Source: DASRWT01 sp963748485 (GTDB lineage: Bacteria > Methylomirabilota > Methylomirabilia > Rokubacteriales > CSP1-6). From it: a stretch of DNA of 64,000 bases. Below the pieces are notes generated by a model, which did not search any database, had not been told where the DNA came from, and saw only the letters and a list, made by a program, of their open reading frames with translations. The translations under genes and the position numbers were made by a program. The stretch is taken from positions 1-64,000 of the forward strand of contig CAVVJF010000012.1 of NCBI GenBank assembly GCA_963748485.1, in the 5' to 3' direction. Positions 44,131-53,163 of the stretch are shown one piece after another. Positions within the stretch are counted from its first letter, which is position 1. Each line of letters begins with the position of its first letter.

Positions 44131-44994
44131 TCACTTCGCCTTGGTCGTGTAGTCGTAGAAGCCCTTGCCGGACTTGCGGCCGAGCTGGCCGGCCATGACC
44201 ATGCGCTTCAAGAGGGGCGGTGGCGCGTAGCGGGCCTCGCGGAACTCCTCGAACATCACCTCGGCCACGTACATCGTGGTGTCGAGCCCCACGAGATCGA
44301 GCAACGTGAAGGGCCCCATCGGGTAGCCGCAGCCGAGCTTCATGGCGGTGTCGATGTCCTCCAGGCTCGCCAGCCCGCCCTCGTACACGCGGATGGCGTC
44401 GAGGAGATAGGGCACGAGGAGCCGATTCACGATGAAGGCGGTGGAGTCCTTGGCGCGCACCGGCACCTTCCCCACCGCCTGCGCCCATGCGTACGCGCTC
44501 GCCACCGTGGCCTCGTCGGTGAGGATGGTCTGCACCACCTCCACCAGCTTCATCAGCGGCACCGGGTTGAAGAAGTGGAGGCCCAGCACCTGTCCCGGCC
44601 GCTTGGTGGCCGCCGCCATCGCCGTCACGTTGCAGGAGGACGTGTTCGACGCGAGCAGCGCGTGCGGCGGGCAGATCGCGTCGAGCCGCGCGAAGGTCTC
44701 GTTCTTCAGCGGCTGATTCTCCGTGATCGCCTCGATGACGAGGTCGCAGTCGTTGAGGGCCGCGACATCGGTCGCCCCCACGATGCGGTCCAAGATCTGC
44801 TTCTTTCCCGCCTCGTCGAGCTTGGCCTTGGCGATGAGGCCGTCGAGGGTGCGGCGGAGGCTCGCGAGCCCGCGCTCGAGAAACTCAGGGCTGGCCTCGA
44901 CCACCACCGTCCGGAAGCCCGCCTGGGCCGAGACCTGCACGATGCCCGAGCCCATGAGCCCACAGCCGATCACACCGACGTTCTTGATGGCCAT
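44131..44994 (-). CDS. 3-hydroxybutyryl-CoA dehydrogenase
   Basis: A 287-residue 3-hydroxyacyl-CoA dehydrogenase of the short, HBD/PaaH type. The NAD motif GVIGCGLMGSGIVQVSAQAG starts at residue 7; EAITENQPLK, SNTSS and the catalytic LHFFNPVPLMKLVEVV follow, and the C-terminal domain ends KSGKGFYDY. It oxidises 3-hydroxybutyryl-CoA to acetoacetyl-CoA. With butyryl-CoA from the putative isobutyryl-CoA mutase and the nearby dehydrogenases and hydratases, it would complete a butyrate beta-oxidation path (inference). Confidence 0.92.
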   Translation of the reverse strand: MAIKNVGVIGCGLMGSGIVQVSAQAGFRTVVVEASPEFLERGLASLRRTLDGLIAKAKLDEAGKKQILDRIVGATDVAALNDCDLVIEAITENQPLKNETFARLDAICPPHALLASNTSSCNVTAMAAATKRPGQVLGLHFFNPVPLMKLVEVVQTILTDEATVASAYAWAQAVGKVPVRAKDSTAFIVNRLLVPYLLDAIRVYEGGLASLEDIDTAMKLGCGYPMGPFTLLDLVGLDTTMYVAEVMFEEFREARYAPPPLLKRMVMAGQLGRKSGKGFYDYTTKAK

Positions 44995-45015
44995 GCCGGG
45001 CGACTCCCTGTCTGA

Positions 45016-45045
45016 CCGCGTCCGGTGCGATGGGCTCGGACGCGG
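45016..45045 (-). terminator. Hairpin between the small secreted protein and hbd
   Basis: Nine-base arms CCGCGTCCG (45016-45024) and CGGACGCGG (45037-45045) around a 12-base loop. It follows the stop of the minus-strand gene at 45069. No T-run follows on either strand, so it may be a weak or Rho-assisted terminator or an mRNA-stabilising loop. Confidence 0.3.
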
Positions 45046-45068
45046 GGCGTTCGTTCGGCGCGCGTGGG

Positions 45069-45419
45069 TTACCGGGCGCGGCGGGGTGGCGGGGGAGCCG
45101 CCTCGTGGAAGGGGTCGTCAGGACAGTCCGCGTTGACCTTCACGTTCACCCGCGTCTTCCCGTAGCGCACGCTGCCATCGGGCATCCGCTCGGGCGTGTC
45201 CGCCCGCGAAGCCGGCGCCGGCGTGAGATCGGGTCGAAGCGACTCCTTGAGGGTCATCTCCGTGCTCTCCGGCTGTCGATTGAGCATCTGGAGAATCCTG
45301 GAGGGGCCCACCGGGGCGGCCGGCGCGGGGGCCACGGCGTCTTCGGCACGCACGGCGGCGGCGCCGGCGAGGCCGACGCCGAGGAGCACGCCCGCCAGAA
45401 CAACCTTGTAGAGGGTCAT
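45069..45419 (-). CDS. Small secreted or periplasmic protein of unknown function
   Basis: A 116-residue protein not recognised as a known family. It has a clear signal peptide (MTLYKV, hydrophobic core, cleavage near AVRA-ED at about residue 25), then a Pro/Ala-rich linker, a SRILQMLNRQPESTEMTLKE segment and a C-terminal stretch with MPDGSVRYGKTRVNVKVNAD and one cysteine. No membrane anchor beyond the signal. Located 3 bp after apt on the same strand, so possibly co-transcribed with it. Coding character is supported by the signal peptide and codon use; function cannot be stated. Confidence 0.6.
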   Translation of the reverse strand: MTLYKVVLAGVLLGVGLAGAAAVRAEDAVAPAPAAPVGPSRILQMLNRQPESTEMTLKESLRPDLTPAPASRADTPERMPDGSVRYGKTRVNVKVNADCPDDPFHEAAPPPPRRAR

Positions 45420-45422
45420 GGC

Positions 45423-45947
45423 CTAATCGTACCTGATCAGGGCCTCGATCGGATAGCCCTTCAGTCGCTCCCGCCCCTTGAGGAATCCCAGCTCGATCAG
45501 GAAGGCCGCTCCCACCACCTTGCCCCCCAGCCGTTCCACGAGGCGGAGCGTCGCCGCCATGGTGCCGCCCGTGGCGAGGAGATCGTCCACGACCAGCACC
45601 CGTTGCCCAGGACGGATGGCGTCCTCGTGAATGGCCAGCACGTCCCGGCCGTACTCGAGCGCGTACTCCTCCTCGATCGTAGCCGCCGGGAGCTTGCCCC
45701 GCTTGCGCACCGGCACGAAGCCGGCCTTGAGCTGATGGGCCAGGGCCCCCCCGAAGATGAAACCGCGAGACTCCACGCCCACCACGGTCTCGACCAGCGA
45801 TGTGTGGTATTTGGCCGCCAGATGGTCGATGACGGAGGCCCAGGCGGGACCGTCCTTGAGGAGCGTGGTGATGTCCTTGAAGAGAATGCCTTCGGTGGGG
45901 AAGTTATTGATGTCGCGGATCTTTGCGCGGAGCTCGTTCACGTTCAT
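45423..45947 (-). CDS. apt: Adenine phosphoribosyltransferase
   Basis: A 174-residue type I phosphoribosyltransferase. The PRPP loop VLVVDDLLATGGTMAA (near residue 118), the ESRGFIFGGALAHQL segment and the EYALEYGRDVLAIHEDAI region identify Apt, which makes AMP from adenine and PRPP. The ATG at 45947 gives the usual length; the frame is open upstream without homology. Housekeeping gene within the minus-strand cluster. Confidence 0.92.
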   Translation of the reverse strand: MNVNELRAKIRDINNFPTEGILFKDITTLLKDGPAWASVIDHLAAKYHTSLVETVVGVESRGFIFGGALAHQLKAGFVPVRKRGKLPAATIEEEYALEYGRDVLAIHEDAIRPGQRVLVVDDLLATGGTMAATLRLVERLGGKVVGAAFLIELGFLKGRERLKGYPIEALIRYD

Positions 45948-45978
45948 CCGGCCACCGATGTTACCCGGGCGGGCCCGG

Positions 45979-46737
45979 TCACGCAACACGCCCGAGGGCG
46001 GCGAGCCGCTCGGGAAGGGTGGCGAGGTCGGCGATGACCAGGTCCGCGCGCTCCGCGGGCGCCCGGCGGCCGGCGGTGTAGTGCACCGCGCGGAGGCCGA
46101 AGCTCCGGGCACCCTCCACGTCGGCGACTGGATTGTCCCCGACATGCGCCGTTTCGCCCGGCGCGCCCTCCGCCGCCGGGCCCAGCTTCGCCAGGGTCCG
46201 GCGAAAGATCTCCGGGTCCGGCTTGCGCACCCCCACCTCGTCCGAGAAGGTCACCGCCGTGAAGTAGCGCAGCAGTCCCTGGCGCTCGAGGTATTGGCGG
46301 AGCACCCCGCCGGGCGTCCGGCCGGTATTGGAGACGATGCCGAGGGCGATACCGCGGGCGGCCAGGCCGCGCACGGCCTCCGCTGCACCCGGGCACAGCG
46401 CGGGTGGGCACTCCAGCACGGGCTCGGCATAGCCACGCAGCAGCGCCTCGTGCGCGGCCCCGACCACACGCGCGGCCGCGCCCGAGGCGATGCACTCGAG
46501 CACCAGCCCGACCTGCTCGGCGAAGCCGGGGTCGCGATGCCGGTCCCAGAAGCGCGACTCCAGCAGCGTCTGCGAGCGCTCGTAGCCGGCCTCCACCGCC
46601 TCCGCGTCCAGGGGAAATCCTCCATCCGCGAGCGCCGCGCACAATGCCTGCAGGCGGAGTCCCCGCTGCGTCGCCAGCCCATCCGCCGTGTCGTCCGCGA
46701 GCGTCTGCCAGAAGTCGAAGGTCACCGCCCGGATCAC
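45979..46737 (-). CDS. HAD-superfamily hydrolase, tandem copy 1
   Basis: A 252-residue HAD phosphatase-like protein. Motif I is FDFWQTLAD, in which the second aspartate of DxD is replaced by Trp-Gln (DFWQT), motif II is SNTGRTP, motif III Lys is in VGVRKPDPEIF and motif IV is HVGDNPVADVEGA. The DFWxT form recurs in a HAD subgroup; its substrate is unknown. The GTG at 46737 overlaps the TGA of the next HAD copy (GTGA). The neighbour at 46734-47492 has the same length and organisation, indicating tandem duplication. Confidence 0.85.
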   Translation of the reverse strand: MIRAVTFDFWQTLADDTADGLATQRGLRLQALCAALADGGFPLDAEAVEAGYERSQTLLESRFWDRHRDPGFAEQVGLVLECIASGAAARVVGAAHEALLRGYAEPVLECPPALCPGAAEAVRGLAARGIALGIVSNTGRTPGGVLRQYLERQGLLRYFTAVTFSDEVGVRKPDPEIFRRTLAKLGPAAEGAPGETAHVGDNPVADVEGARSFGLRAVHYTAGRRAPAERADLVIADLATLPERLAALGRVA

Positions 46738-47492
46738 GCGCGGGCCTCCAGCTGGCGATGGCGGCGGGCAGCTCGCCCAGTCCCTGGATGACGACATCGG
46801 GCTCGGGAGGCCCCGGCTCGCGGCCCGCCGCCACCACCTGGACCGCTCGGAGGCCGGCGTTGCGCGCGCCCTCCACGTCGAGCCGCGCGTCGTCGCCCAC
46901 GTGCACCGCCTCCTCGGCGGGCACGCCGCCGAGCGCGGCGAGCGTGAGCTGGAAGATCTCGGGCGCGGGCTTTCGCACGCCGACCTCGTCCGAGAACGTG
47001 AGGTGCTGGAACGCGGCGAGCAAGTCCGTGCCCCTCGAGGATGCGCCGCATCGCGCGCCCGGGCGTGCGCATGGTGTTCGAGACCACGGCGAGGCGCAGA
47101 CCGCGCGCGGTCAAGGCCTCCAGCCCCGCGCGCGCGCCGGTGTCGGCCGCGGGCGGCACGAGCAGGGCGGGCGCCCCGTAGGCCTCCACCAGCGCGTCGA
47201 GGGTCGCGGCGCTGACGCGCGCGGAGAGCCCGGGCACCGCGCCCTCGAGGACGGAGGCCACGTGGCGTACCACGGGGACGTCGCGGTTCTCCGACCACAC
47301 CCACGTCAGCTCGCGCCCCGATTGCTCGTAGCCCCGGCCGAGCTCCGCCGGCGACACGCGGAACCCCGCGCGGCCCAGTATCGTGGCGAAGTCGGCGAGG
47401 CGCCGCTCGCGGTAGCGGTCGTCGGCGCGGGGGCCCTCGAAGACGAGCGTGCCCCAGAAGTCCACGGTGACGGCGCGGATCGGCCGGGCCAC
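46734..47492 (-). CDS. HAD-superfamily hydrolase, tandem copy 2 (two frame breaks)
   Basis: A second HAD hydrolase of about 252 residues after frame correction. VDFWGTLVF (motif I), VVSNTMRTPGRAMRRILEGH (motif II), SDEVGVRKPAPEIF (III) and VHVGDDARLDVEGA (IV) parallel copy 1. The reading frame shifts at about 47030 (one extra base after GGACT) and again at about 46750 (one missing base in GCCAGCTGG), after which the TGA falls on the start of copy 1. All motifs are intact, so sequence error is more likely than gene decay. Starts at a GTG at 47492. Confidence 0.7.
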   Translation of the reverse strand: MARPIRAVTVDFWGTLVFEGPRADDRYRERRLADFATILGRAGFRVSPAELGRGYEQSGRELTWVWSENRDVPVVRHVASVLEGAVPGLSARVSAATLDALVEAYGAPALLVPPAADTGARAGLEALTARGLRLAVVSNTMRTPGRAMRRILEGHGLARRVPAPHVLGRGRRAKARARDLPAHARRARRRARRGGGARGRRRAARRGGRAQRRPPSGPGGGGGPRAGASRARCRHPGTGRAARRHRQLEARA

Positions 47493-47509
47493 GGCGCGGA
47501 GTGAGCTCG

Positions 47510-48276
47510 TCAGGCGAAGCGCGGCTTGCGCTTCTCGAGGTAGGCGCTCAAGGCCTCGCGCGGCTCGCCGGTGGCATAGGACTGGGCGAAGGCATTGATG
47601 CCCGACTCGATGGCCGTTCGCAGGTCGGTGTTGCGCCACCGGACGATGAGCTCCTTCTGCAGGCGGACCGCGGAGGGCGCGCACTCGAGGATGGAGTCGA
47701 CGACGGCCTCGGTGGTGGCGGCGAGGGACTCGGGCGGCGACACGCGGTTGACCAGGCCCCACTCGAGCGCCTGCGCGGCGGATGACCGGCGCGCCGACGA
47801 GCAGGATCTCCGCGGCGCGCCCCGGGCCCACCAGCGCGGGCAGGAGCGCGGCCTCGATCACCGAGGGAATCCCCACGCGGATCTCCGGCAGCCCGAGCAG
47901 GGCGCCGGTCGCGGCCACGCGCATGTCGCAGGCCATCGCCAGCTCGAAGCCCTGCGCCCAGGCAGGCGCCGTTGACCATGCAGATGGTGGGGAACGGCGC
48001 CTCGTGCACGGCGTGGATGGCGTCGTGGAGGCCGCCGATGAGCGCCTTCGCGCTCGCGGGATCGAGATCGCGCAGCACCTGCATCTGCATGCCCGCGCAG
48101 GTCGCGCGGCCCGCGCCCGTCACCACCGCCGCCCGCACCCCGGCGTCGCGCGCGAGGCCGAGGAAGGTGTCGCGGAGCACGCGGATCAGCCCGGGCTCGA
48201 GGAGGTTCAGCGGCGGCCGGTCCAGGGTCACCCAGGCGCAGCCGTCGCGCTGTTCGACCCGGACCCGCCCGTCCAT
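47510..48276 (-). CDS. Enoyl-CoA hydratase/isomerase family protein (two frame breaks)
   Basis: A crotonase of about 254 residues spread over three frames. ATCAGMQMQ and NGACLGAGFELAMACDMRVA (after removing one extra G at about 47951) make the oxyanion hole, LPEIRVGIPS the catalytic-loop region, and LLVGARSSAAQALEWGLVNR (after removing one base at about 47777) the dimer helix. The total length becomes divisible by three once both bases are removed. The ATG at 48276 overlaps the rhodanese TGA by one base. Substrate unknown. Confidence 0.7.
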
Positions 48277-48597
48277 CAGTAGCGCTTCATCCCGCGGTCC
48301 ACCGAGCGCGCCCACTGATCGATGCCGCCGGCGAGGTTCCAGACGCGCGCGAAAGCCGGCGTCGCCGAGATAGTCCGCCACCGCCGCGCTGCGGACCCCG
48401 TGATGGCAGATGACGACGATCTCGTCCTTCGGGTCGAGCTCGGCGGTGCGGTGCTCCAGCTCTTCCATCGGGATGTGCGTGGCGTTGTCGATCCGGGCGA
48501 GCGCGGTCTCCCAGCCGTCGCGAACGTCGAGGAGCACGATGGGCTCGTGCGCGTCGAGGCGCCGCTTGAGCTCGGCCGGCTTGATGTCCTTGGCCAT
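48276..48597 (-). CDS. Rhodanese-domain protein (one frame break)
   Basis: A single-domain rhodanese of about 106 residues. LLDVRDGWETALARI, IPMEELEHR and the active-site loop VVICHHGVRSA, with the catalytic Cys, are in one frame; after DAGF the frame shifts (one extra base in TTTCGCG at about 48352) and the tail then reads ARVWNLAGGIDQWARSVD. Such proteins transfer sulfane sulfur or act as sulfur carriers. Starts at ATG 48597. Confidence 0.75.
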
Positions 48598-48638
48598 CGG
48601 GTCAGCCTCCTTGGGATCGAGTCCCGCCCACCATACCA

Positions 48639-49741
48639 CTACTCCGCGGGGAGGAGGATCGAGGTCTCCGGTGACACCTCGACCTTGACGCGGTCGCCGG
48701 GCTTGAACCCGCGGCCCGGCGAGCGCGGAGGTGAGCATCTCGACGCGCACGAGCGCGCCGGGAATGGCAACGTCGTAGCGCGCGCGGCCGCCCTCGAAGA
48801 CATAGCCCTCCACGGTGCCTGCGATGCCGCCCGGCACCAGCGCCGCCTCGTCGATGCGGAGGGCCTCCGGCCGGAGGCAGAGCAGACCGCGCGCGCCCAC
48901 GCTCCACGCGCGGCCGCCGTGGCCCACCGGCACGCGCGCGCCCCCGTCGGTCTCCACGAGCACGCCCATCTCGCGCAGCTCGAGCACGCGGACAGGCACG
49001 AGGTTGGCGCCGCCCACGATCTCCGCGACGAAGCGGGAGCGCGGCCGCCAGTAGACCTCCTCCGGCCGGCCCTCCTGGGCGAGACGGCCGCCCGCCAGCA
49101 CGGCGATGCGGGTGGACAGCGCCAGGGCTTCGGCGGGCGTCGCGGGTCGCGTGGAGGGTCGTGATGCCCGCCTCCTGGTGCAGCCGCCCCAGCTCGACGC
49201 GCATCGCGTCGCGCAGCGAGGGATCGAGGGGGCCCAGCGGCTCGTCGAGCAAGAGCAGCCGCGGCTCGAGCGCGAGCGCGCGCGCGAGCGCGGCGCGCAG
49301 GGGCTCCGCGCCGTGGAGCTCGGCGGGGCGCCGGCGCTCGAAGCCGGCGAGCCCGACGCGCTCGAGGGCGGCCGCCACCTGGCGCGCGAGCGCATCGCCG
49401 CGCACGCCCCGCTGGCGCAGCCCGAGGGCCACGTTGTCGCCCACCGTCATGTGGGGCCACAGCGCGTAGCCCGTGAACACCATGCCGATGCCGCGCTCCT
49501 GCGGCGGCACCGCGTCGATGGGCGCGTCGTCCACCACGATGCGGCCGGCGTCGGGCCGCGTGAAGCCGGCGAGCATGCGCAGGAGCGTGGTCTTGCCGCT
49601 GCCGGGGGCGCCGAGCAGCGTGTAGAGCTCGCCGGGCAGCACGGACACGGACACGTCCCGCAGCACCCACGCGCCGTCGAGGCGCTTCCCCACCCCCTCC
49701 ATGCGCACCTCGGAGACACGCACCACGCGCCCGTCGCTCAC
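48639..49741 (-). CDS. ABC-transporter ATPase, MalK/PotA-like, with degenerate catalytic motifs (two frame breaks)
   Basis: About 366 residues after frame correction: an ATPase domain and a C-terminal TOBE-like domain (LCLRPEALRI, then VSPETSILLPAE at the end). Walker A GAPGSGKT (44-51) and Walker B LLLLDEP (162-168) are intact. The Q-loop glutamine is Thr90 (MVFTGYALWPH), the signature LSGGQ is LHGAE (142-146), and the H-loop histidine is Arg200 (HATRDPAEAL). Frame breaks are at about 49148 and 48712. No cognate permease is adjacent. The GTG start overlaps the MFS stop as GTGA. Confidence 0.65.
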
Positions 49742-50924
49742 ACCCGCACCGCCTCGGCCGGGCCCCGGCCGCCGAAGGCGCGGAGCAAGCACCGGCACCA
49801 CCGCCAGCCCGACCGCTCCCAGGGTCACGTACACCGCCCAGACGGGAGCGACGGTGAGGAGCGTCGTTGCGACCACCGGCCCCAGGAACGCGGCGCCGAT
49901 CCGCGACGAGTTGACGAAGCCGATGGCGGTGCCCGACGAGCGCTGGGCGATGGCCGCCACCGAGAGCGGGAAGATGGGCGCGATGCAGAGCACCTGGAGG
50001 AATCGCAGGATGCCGAAGGTCCACAGCTCGGGCGCCGCCGCCTGGGCGGCGAGGAGGAGCGAGGAGGCGCCGAGGAACCAGACGATGGCGCGGCGGTCAC
50101 CCACGAGCTCGCCGAGGCGGGGCGCGAGCACCGACCCCAGCGCCGCGGCGAGGCCGGTGACGAAGATGACGAGGCCGCCCACCTCGAGCGTGTCGTCGGG
50201 CGCGCACGCCCAGGGGCGGGAGCACCTGCGGGAGGATGGCGGTGAGAAAGAAGATCTGCGTCGAGGCCACGAGCACGAGGAGACAGACCGTCGCCACCTC
50301 GGCGATGGAGGTGCGGCTCGCCCGTGTCTCCGCCGCCGCCCGCCCGGCGCCGTCGGGCACGCCGAAGCCCACCAGCACGCAGCAGCCCCACAGGAGCACC
50401 CCGCCGAGGATGAAGGACTCCTGAAAGCCGACGCGCGAGGCGAACACCGCGCCGAGGGGCGGGCCGAGCACCTGCCCGAGCGTCATGCCCGACTGGATCG
50501 CGGACACGTCGCGGCGCACGTCGCCCCCCGCGCGCCGGCCCGCCATGATGAAGGCGAACGTGGAGGAGGCCCCCATGAGCCCCAACAGCACGCGGGCGCC
50601 CAGCATCTGCGGCAGGGTGCGCGCCAGCGCCATCAAGAGGAAGCCCACGCCCTGCAGCAGCTGCACCAGCATGTAGAAGGCCTTGGGATCGCCCCGCCCG
50701 GCGAGCCGCCCTGACAGCGGCGCGGTGACGACGGTGACGAGGGAGCTCACCCCGAGGATCCAGCCCGTCCAGCGGAGCGTGGACGCCTCGTCGAGCGTGC
50801 TGATCCGGTGGATGTAGAAGGGCAGGCTCACGAAGACGAACGACCACGCGAAGCTGCCCACGAACATCGCGAGCGGGATCGTCCAGCGCGCCCGGAGCGC
50901 CGCGAGCGGCTGTCCTCCGCTCAC
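49738..50924 (-). CDS. Major facilitator superfamily transporter (two frame breaks)
   Basis: A 12-segment MFS carrier of about 394 residues after correction. Hydrophobic helices start at MFVGSFAWSFVFVSLPFYIH; the loop 2-3 region reads SGRLAGRGDPKAFYM and the second half includes FFLTAILPQVLPPLG and VGGLVIFVTGLAAALGS. One extra base at about 50203 splits the halves, and one at about 49760 hides the natural end (PAEAVRV then TGA). The GTG start overlaps the dehydrogenase stop. Substrate unknown. Confidence 0.65.
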
Positions 50925-52020
50925 TCGTAGACGATCACGCTACGCTTCACTTCCCCCTGGAGCATGAGCTCGAAGGCCTGGTTGAGCTCGGCCAGCGGCA
51001 TGCGCCGGCTGATGAGCTCGAGCGAGCTTGTACTTGCCGTCCATGAAGAGATCGAGCAGCAGGGGCACGTCGGTCCGCTGATGGCCGCCCCCGAACGAGG
51101 TGCCGGTGAGGATGCGCTGCTGCAGGAACATGGTGGGGTCGATGGACAGGCGCGTCCCCGACGGGCAGACTCCCACGACCACCGCCATGCCGCCGCGATG
51201 CGTCGCGGCCAGGGCCTGCTCCACCGTCTTCTGCGTCCCCACCACCTCGAACGCGTAGTCCACCCCGCCGCGGCCGGCGATCTCGACCACGCGCGCCACC
51301 GGATCCTCGCTGGAGGCGTCGACCACGTGGGTAGCGCCGAACTCCTCCGCCCAGCCCAGCTTCTTGCGCGACAGATCCACCGCGATCACCTTCCCCGCCC
51401 CCACCAGGCGCGCGGCCTGTATGGTGTTGAGCCCCACGCCGCCGCAACCGAACACCGCCACGCTCGCGCCCGCCGGCACCTTGGCCGCGTTGAGCACGGG
51501 CCCCGCGCCCGCGAGCACGCCGCAGCTCACCAGGCACGCCACGTCGAGCGGCACGTCGCGGCGAATCGGGATCACGCTCTCCTCCATCAGCACGCCGTGG
51601 GTGGCGTAGCCCGCCACCCCGAGGAAGTGATGCAGCGGCTGCCCGTTCTTGCGAAGGCGCGTCGTCCCGTCGAGGAGGAACCAGCGCGGCTTGTCGCGGA
51701 GCGCGCAGAGGGTGGGCCGCCCGTTGGCGCAGTACCAGCACTTGCCGCAGGAGGGGATATACGAGGAGCAGACATGGTCGCCGACCTTGACGGACTCGAC
51801 GCCGGCGCCCACCGCCTCCACCACGCCGGAGGCCTCGTGCCCGAGGACCACCGGGAGCGGGTGCGGGTAGTCGCCGTTGATCACGTGGTAGTCGCTGTGG
51901 CAGACGCCGTTGGCGGCGAAGCGCACGCGCACCTCGTGCGGCCCCGGATCCAGTGAGCTCCACCGACTCCACCACCACCGGCTTCTTCACGTCGTAGAGC
52001 ACCGCCGCCGTCGCGTTCAT
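50921..52020 (-). CDS. Zinc-dependent alcohol dehydrogenase, MDR family (two frame breaks)
   Basis: A medium-chain dehydrogenase of about 365 residues. NGVCHSDYHV and GHEASGVVEAVGAG hold catalytic zinc ligands, CGKCWYCANGRPTLC the structural zinc cysteines and VAVFGCGGVGLNTIQAARL the NAD site. One extra base after GAGCTC at about 51953 disrupts the first 25 residues, and another at about 51022 shifts the last 30; correction yields LAELNQAFELM and an ending RSVIVYE. Starts at ATG 52020 after GGGAGGG. It oxidises an alcohol or reduces an aldehyde; substrate unknown. Confidence 0.75.
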
Positions 52021-52137
52021 GGTTTTCCCTCCCTGAGCACGCCTCGCCTTGACGATCGTGCGCGTCCCTGCGCGCAGAATGTTAGCACGGTCGATATGGC
52101 CGCTTGAGGCACGGCGCGGTTAGAATGCGCGCGAGCG

Positions 52138-53133
52138 TCACTCGATCACCTCGGTGGCGATAGTGAGCAGTGTCGGCGGGATCGCGAGACCCAGTATCTT
52201 CGCGGTCTTCACGTTGAACACAAAGTCGAATGTGGTGGGCTGTACGACCGGCAGTTCGGCCGGCTTCTCACCCTTGAGAACCCGCCCTGCATAGATGCCG
52301 GCCAGGCGATATGCATCGGCCTGGTCGGGTCCATAGCTCATCAGGCCGCCGGCTCGCACGAAGTCGCGACTTGAATAGCTCGACGGCAGCCGATGCTGTG
52401 CGACGAGCTCCAGCAGCCGATTCCGCCAGATCCGGAAATTGGCGTTGGGCGCGACAAACAGCGCACCGACCCGATTGTGCGCCAGCGTGGTGAAGGCGGC
52501 GTCGAGCTCGTTCTGACTCGCCGCCTTCACGAGAACGAGTCCGCGTCCAAGCGCATTCGCCGCGGCTTGCGTGTTTTTCACGTCGGACGCAGCATTCGGA
52601 TTGTGTGGATCGAAGAGCATGCCGATCGGGACGGTCTTCGGCGTCACTTCAGAAAGGAGCTCGAAGCGCTTTGCCACGAGCTTATTTACAAGAAAGGCCA
52701 CGCCCGTGATGTTGGCGCCCGGGCGGTTGAAGCTTCCGACGAGACCCAACTCCACCGGATCTGCGCCAAACACGAACACGATCGGAATTGTCGAGGTTGC
52801 CGCCTTGGCCGCGATTGCCGGCGGAGTCGTATTGGCCACGATCAGATTGACGCGGCGGCTGACCAACTCCGCCGCCAGAGTCGGCAAGCGATCATTGCGG
52901 CCCTCGGCAAAGCGAAGGTCGAAGGCCACATTCTGTCCTTCGACAAAGCCGGTCTCTTTCAACCCCTGGCGAATTCCCGCCAGCTGAGTGGTTTCCGAAT
53001 CCGCCGTCTGCATGTTGAGGACGCCGACCACCGGCAGCGCCGTCTGCTGCGCGTGCAGTGGCACCGGATACGCGGCGGCGGCTCCCGCTCCTGCAAGCAG
53101 CGTGATGAATTCGACGCGTCCTATTCGCTCCAT
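52138..53133 (-). CDS. ABC_sub_bind-family substrate-binding protein, orphan
   Basis: A 331-residue protein of the ABC_sub_bind (TrpX-like) family. The start MERIGRVEFITLLAGAGAAA and the HAQQ cleavage near residue 30 are typical, followed by PVVGVLNMQTADSE, NLIVANTTPPAIAAKAAT and PIVFVFGADPVELGLV. No permease or ATPase partner is adjacent. By eye its GC content and third-position GC are clearly lower than all neighbours, and it lacks the frame breaks that affect the genes on both sides. This suggests horizontal acquisition, or a differently covered stretch of the assembly. Flanking gaps of 117 bp (52021-52137) and 30 bp show no repeats. Confidence 0.85.
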   Translation of the reverse strand: MERIGRVEFITLLAGAGAAAAYPVPLHAQQTALPVVGVLNMQTADSETTQLAGIRQGLKETGFVEGQNVAFDLRFAEGRNDRLPTLAAELVSRRVNLIVANTTPPAIAAKAATSTIPIVFVFGADPVELGLVGSFNRPGANITGVAFLVNKLVAKRFELLSEVTPKTVPIGMLFDPHNPNAASDVKNTQAAANALGRGLVLVKAASQNELDAAFTTLAHNRVGALFVAPNANFRIWRNRLLELVAQHRLPSSYSSRDFVRAGGLMSYGPDQADAYRLAGIYAGRVLKGEKPAELPVVQPTTFDFVFNVKTAKILGLAIPPTLLTIATEVIE

Positions 53134-53163
53134 TTCACCTCCGAACCTGATCCCAGCGCACCG

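Noticed and set aside
52021..52137. Promoter for the alcohol dehydrogenase (TAACAT at -10)
   Set aside because: No acceptable -35 at 16-18 bp; the match is no better than expected by chance.
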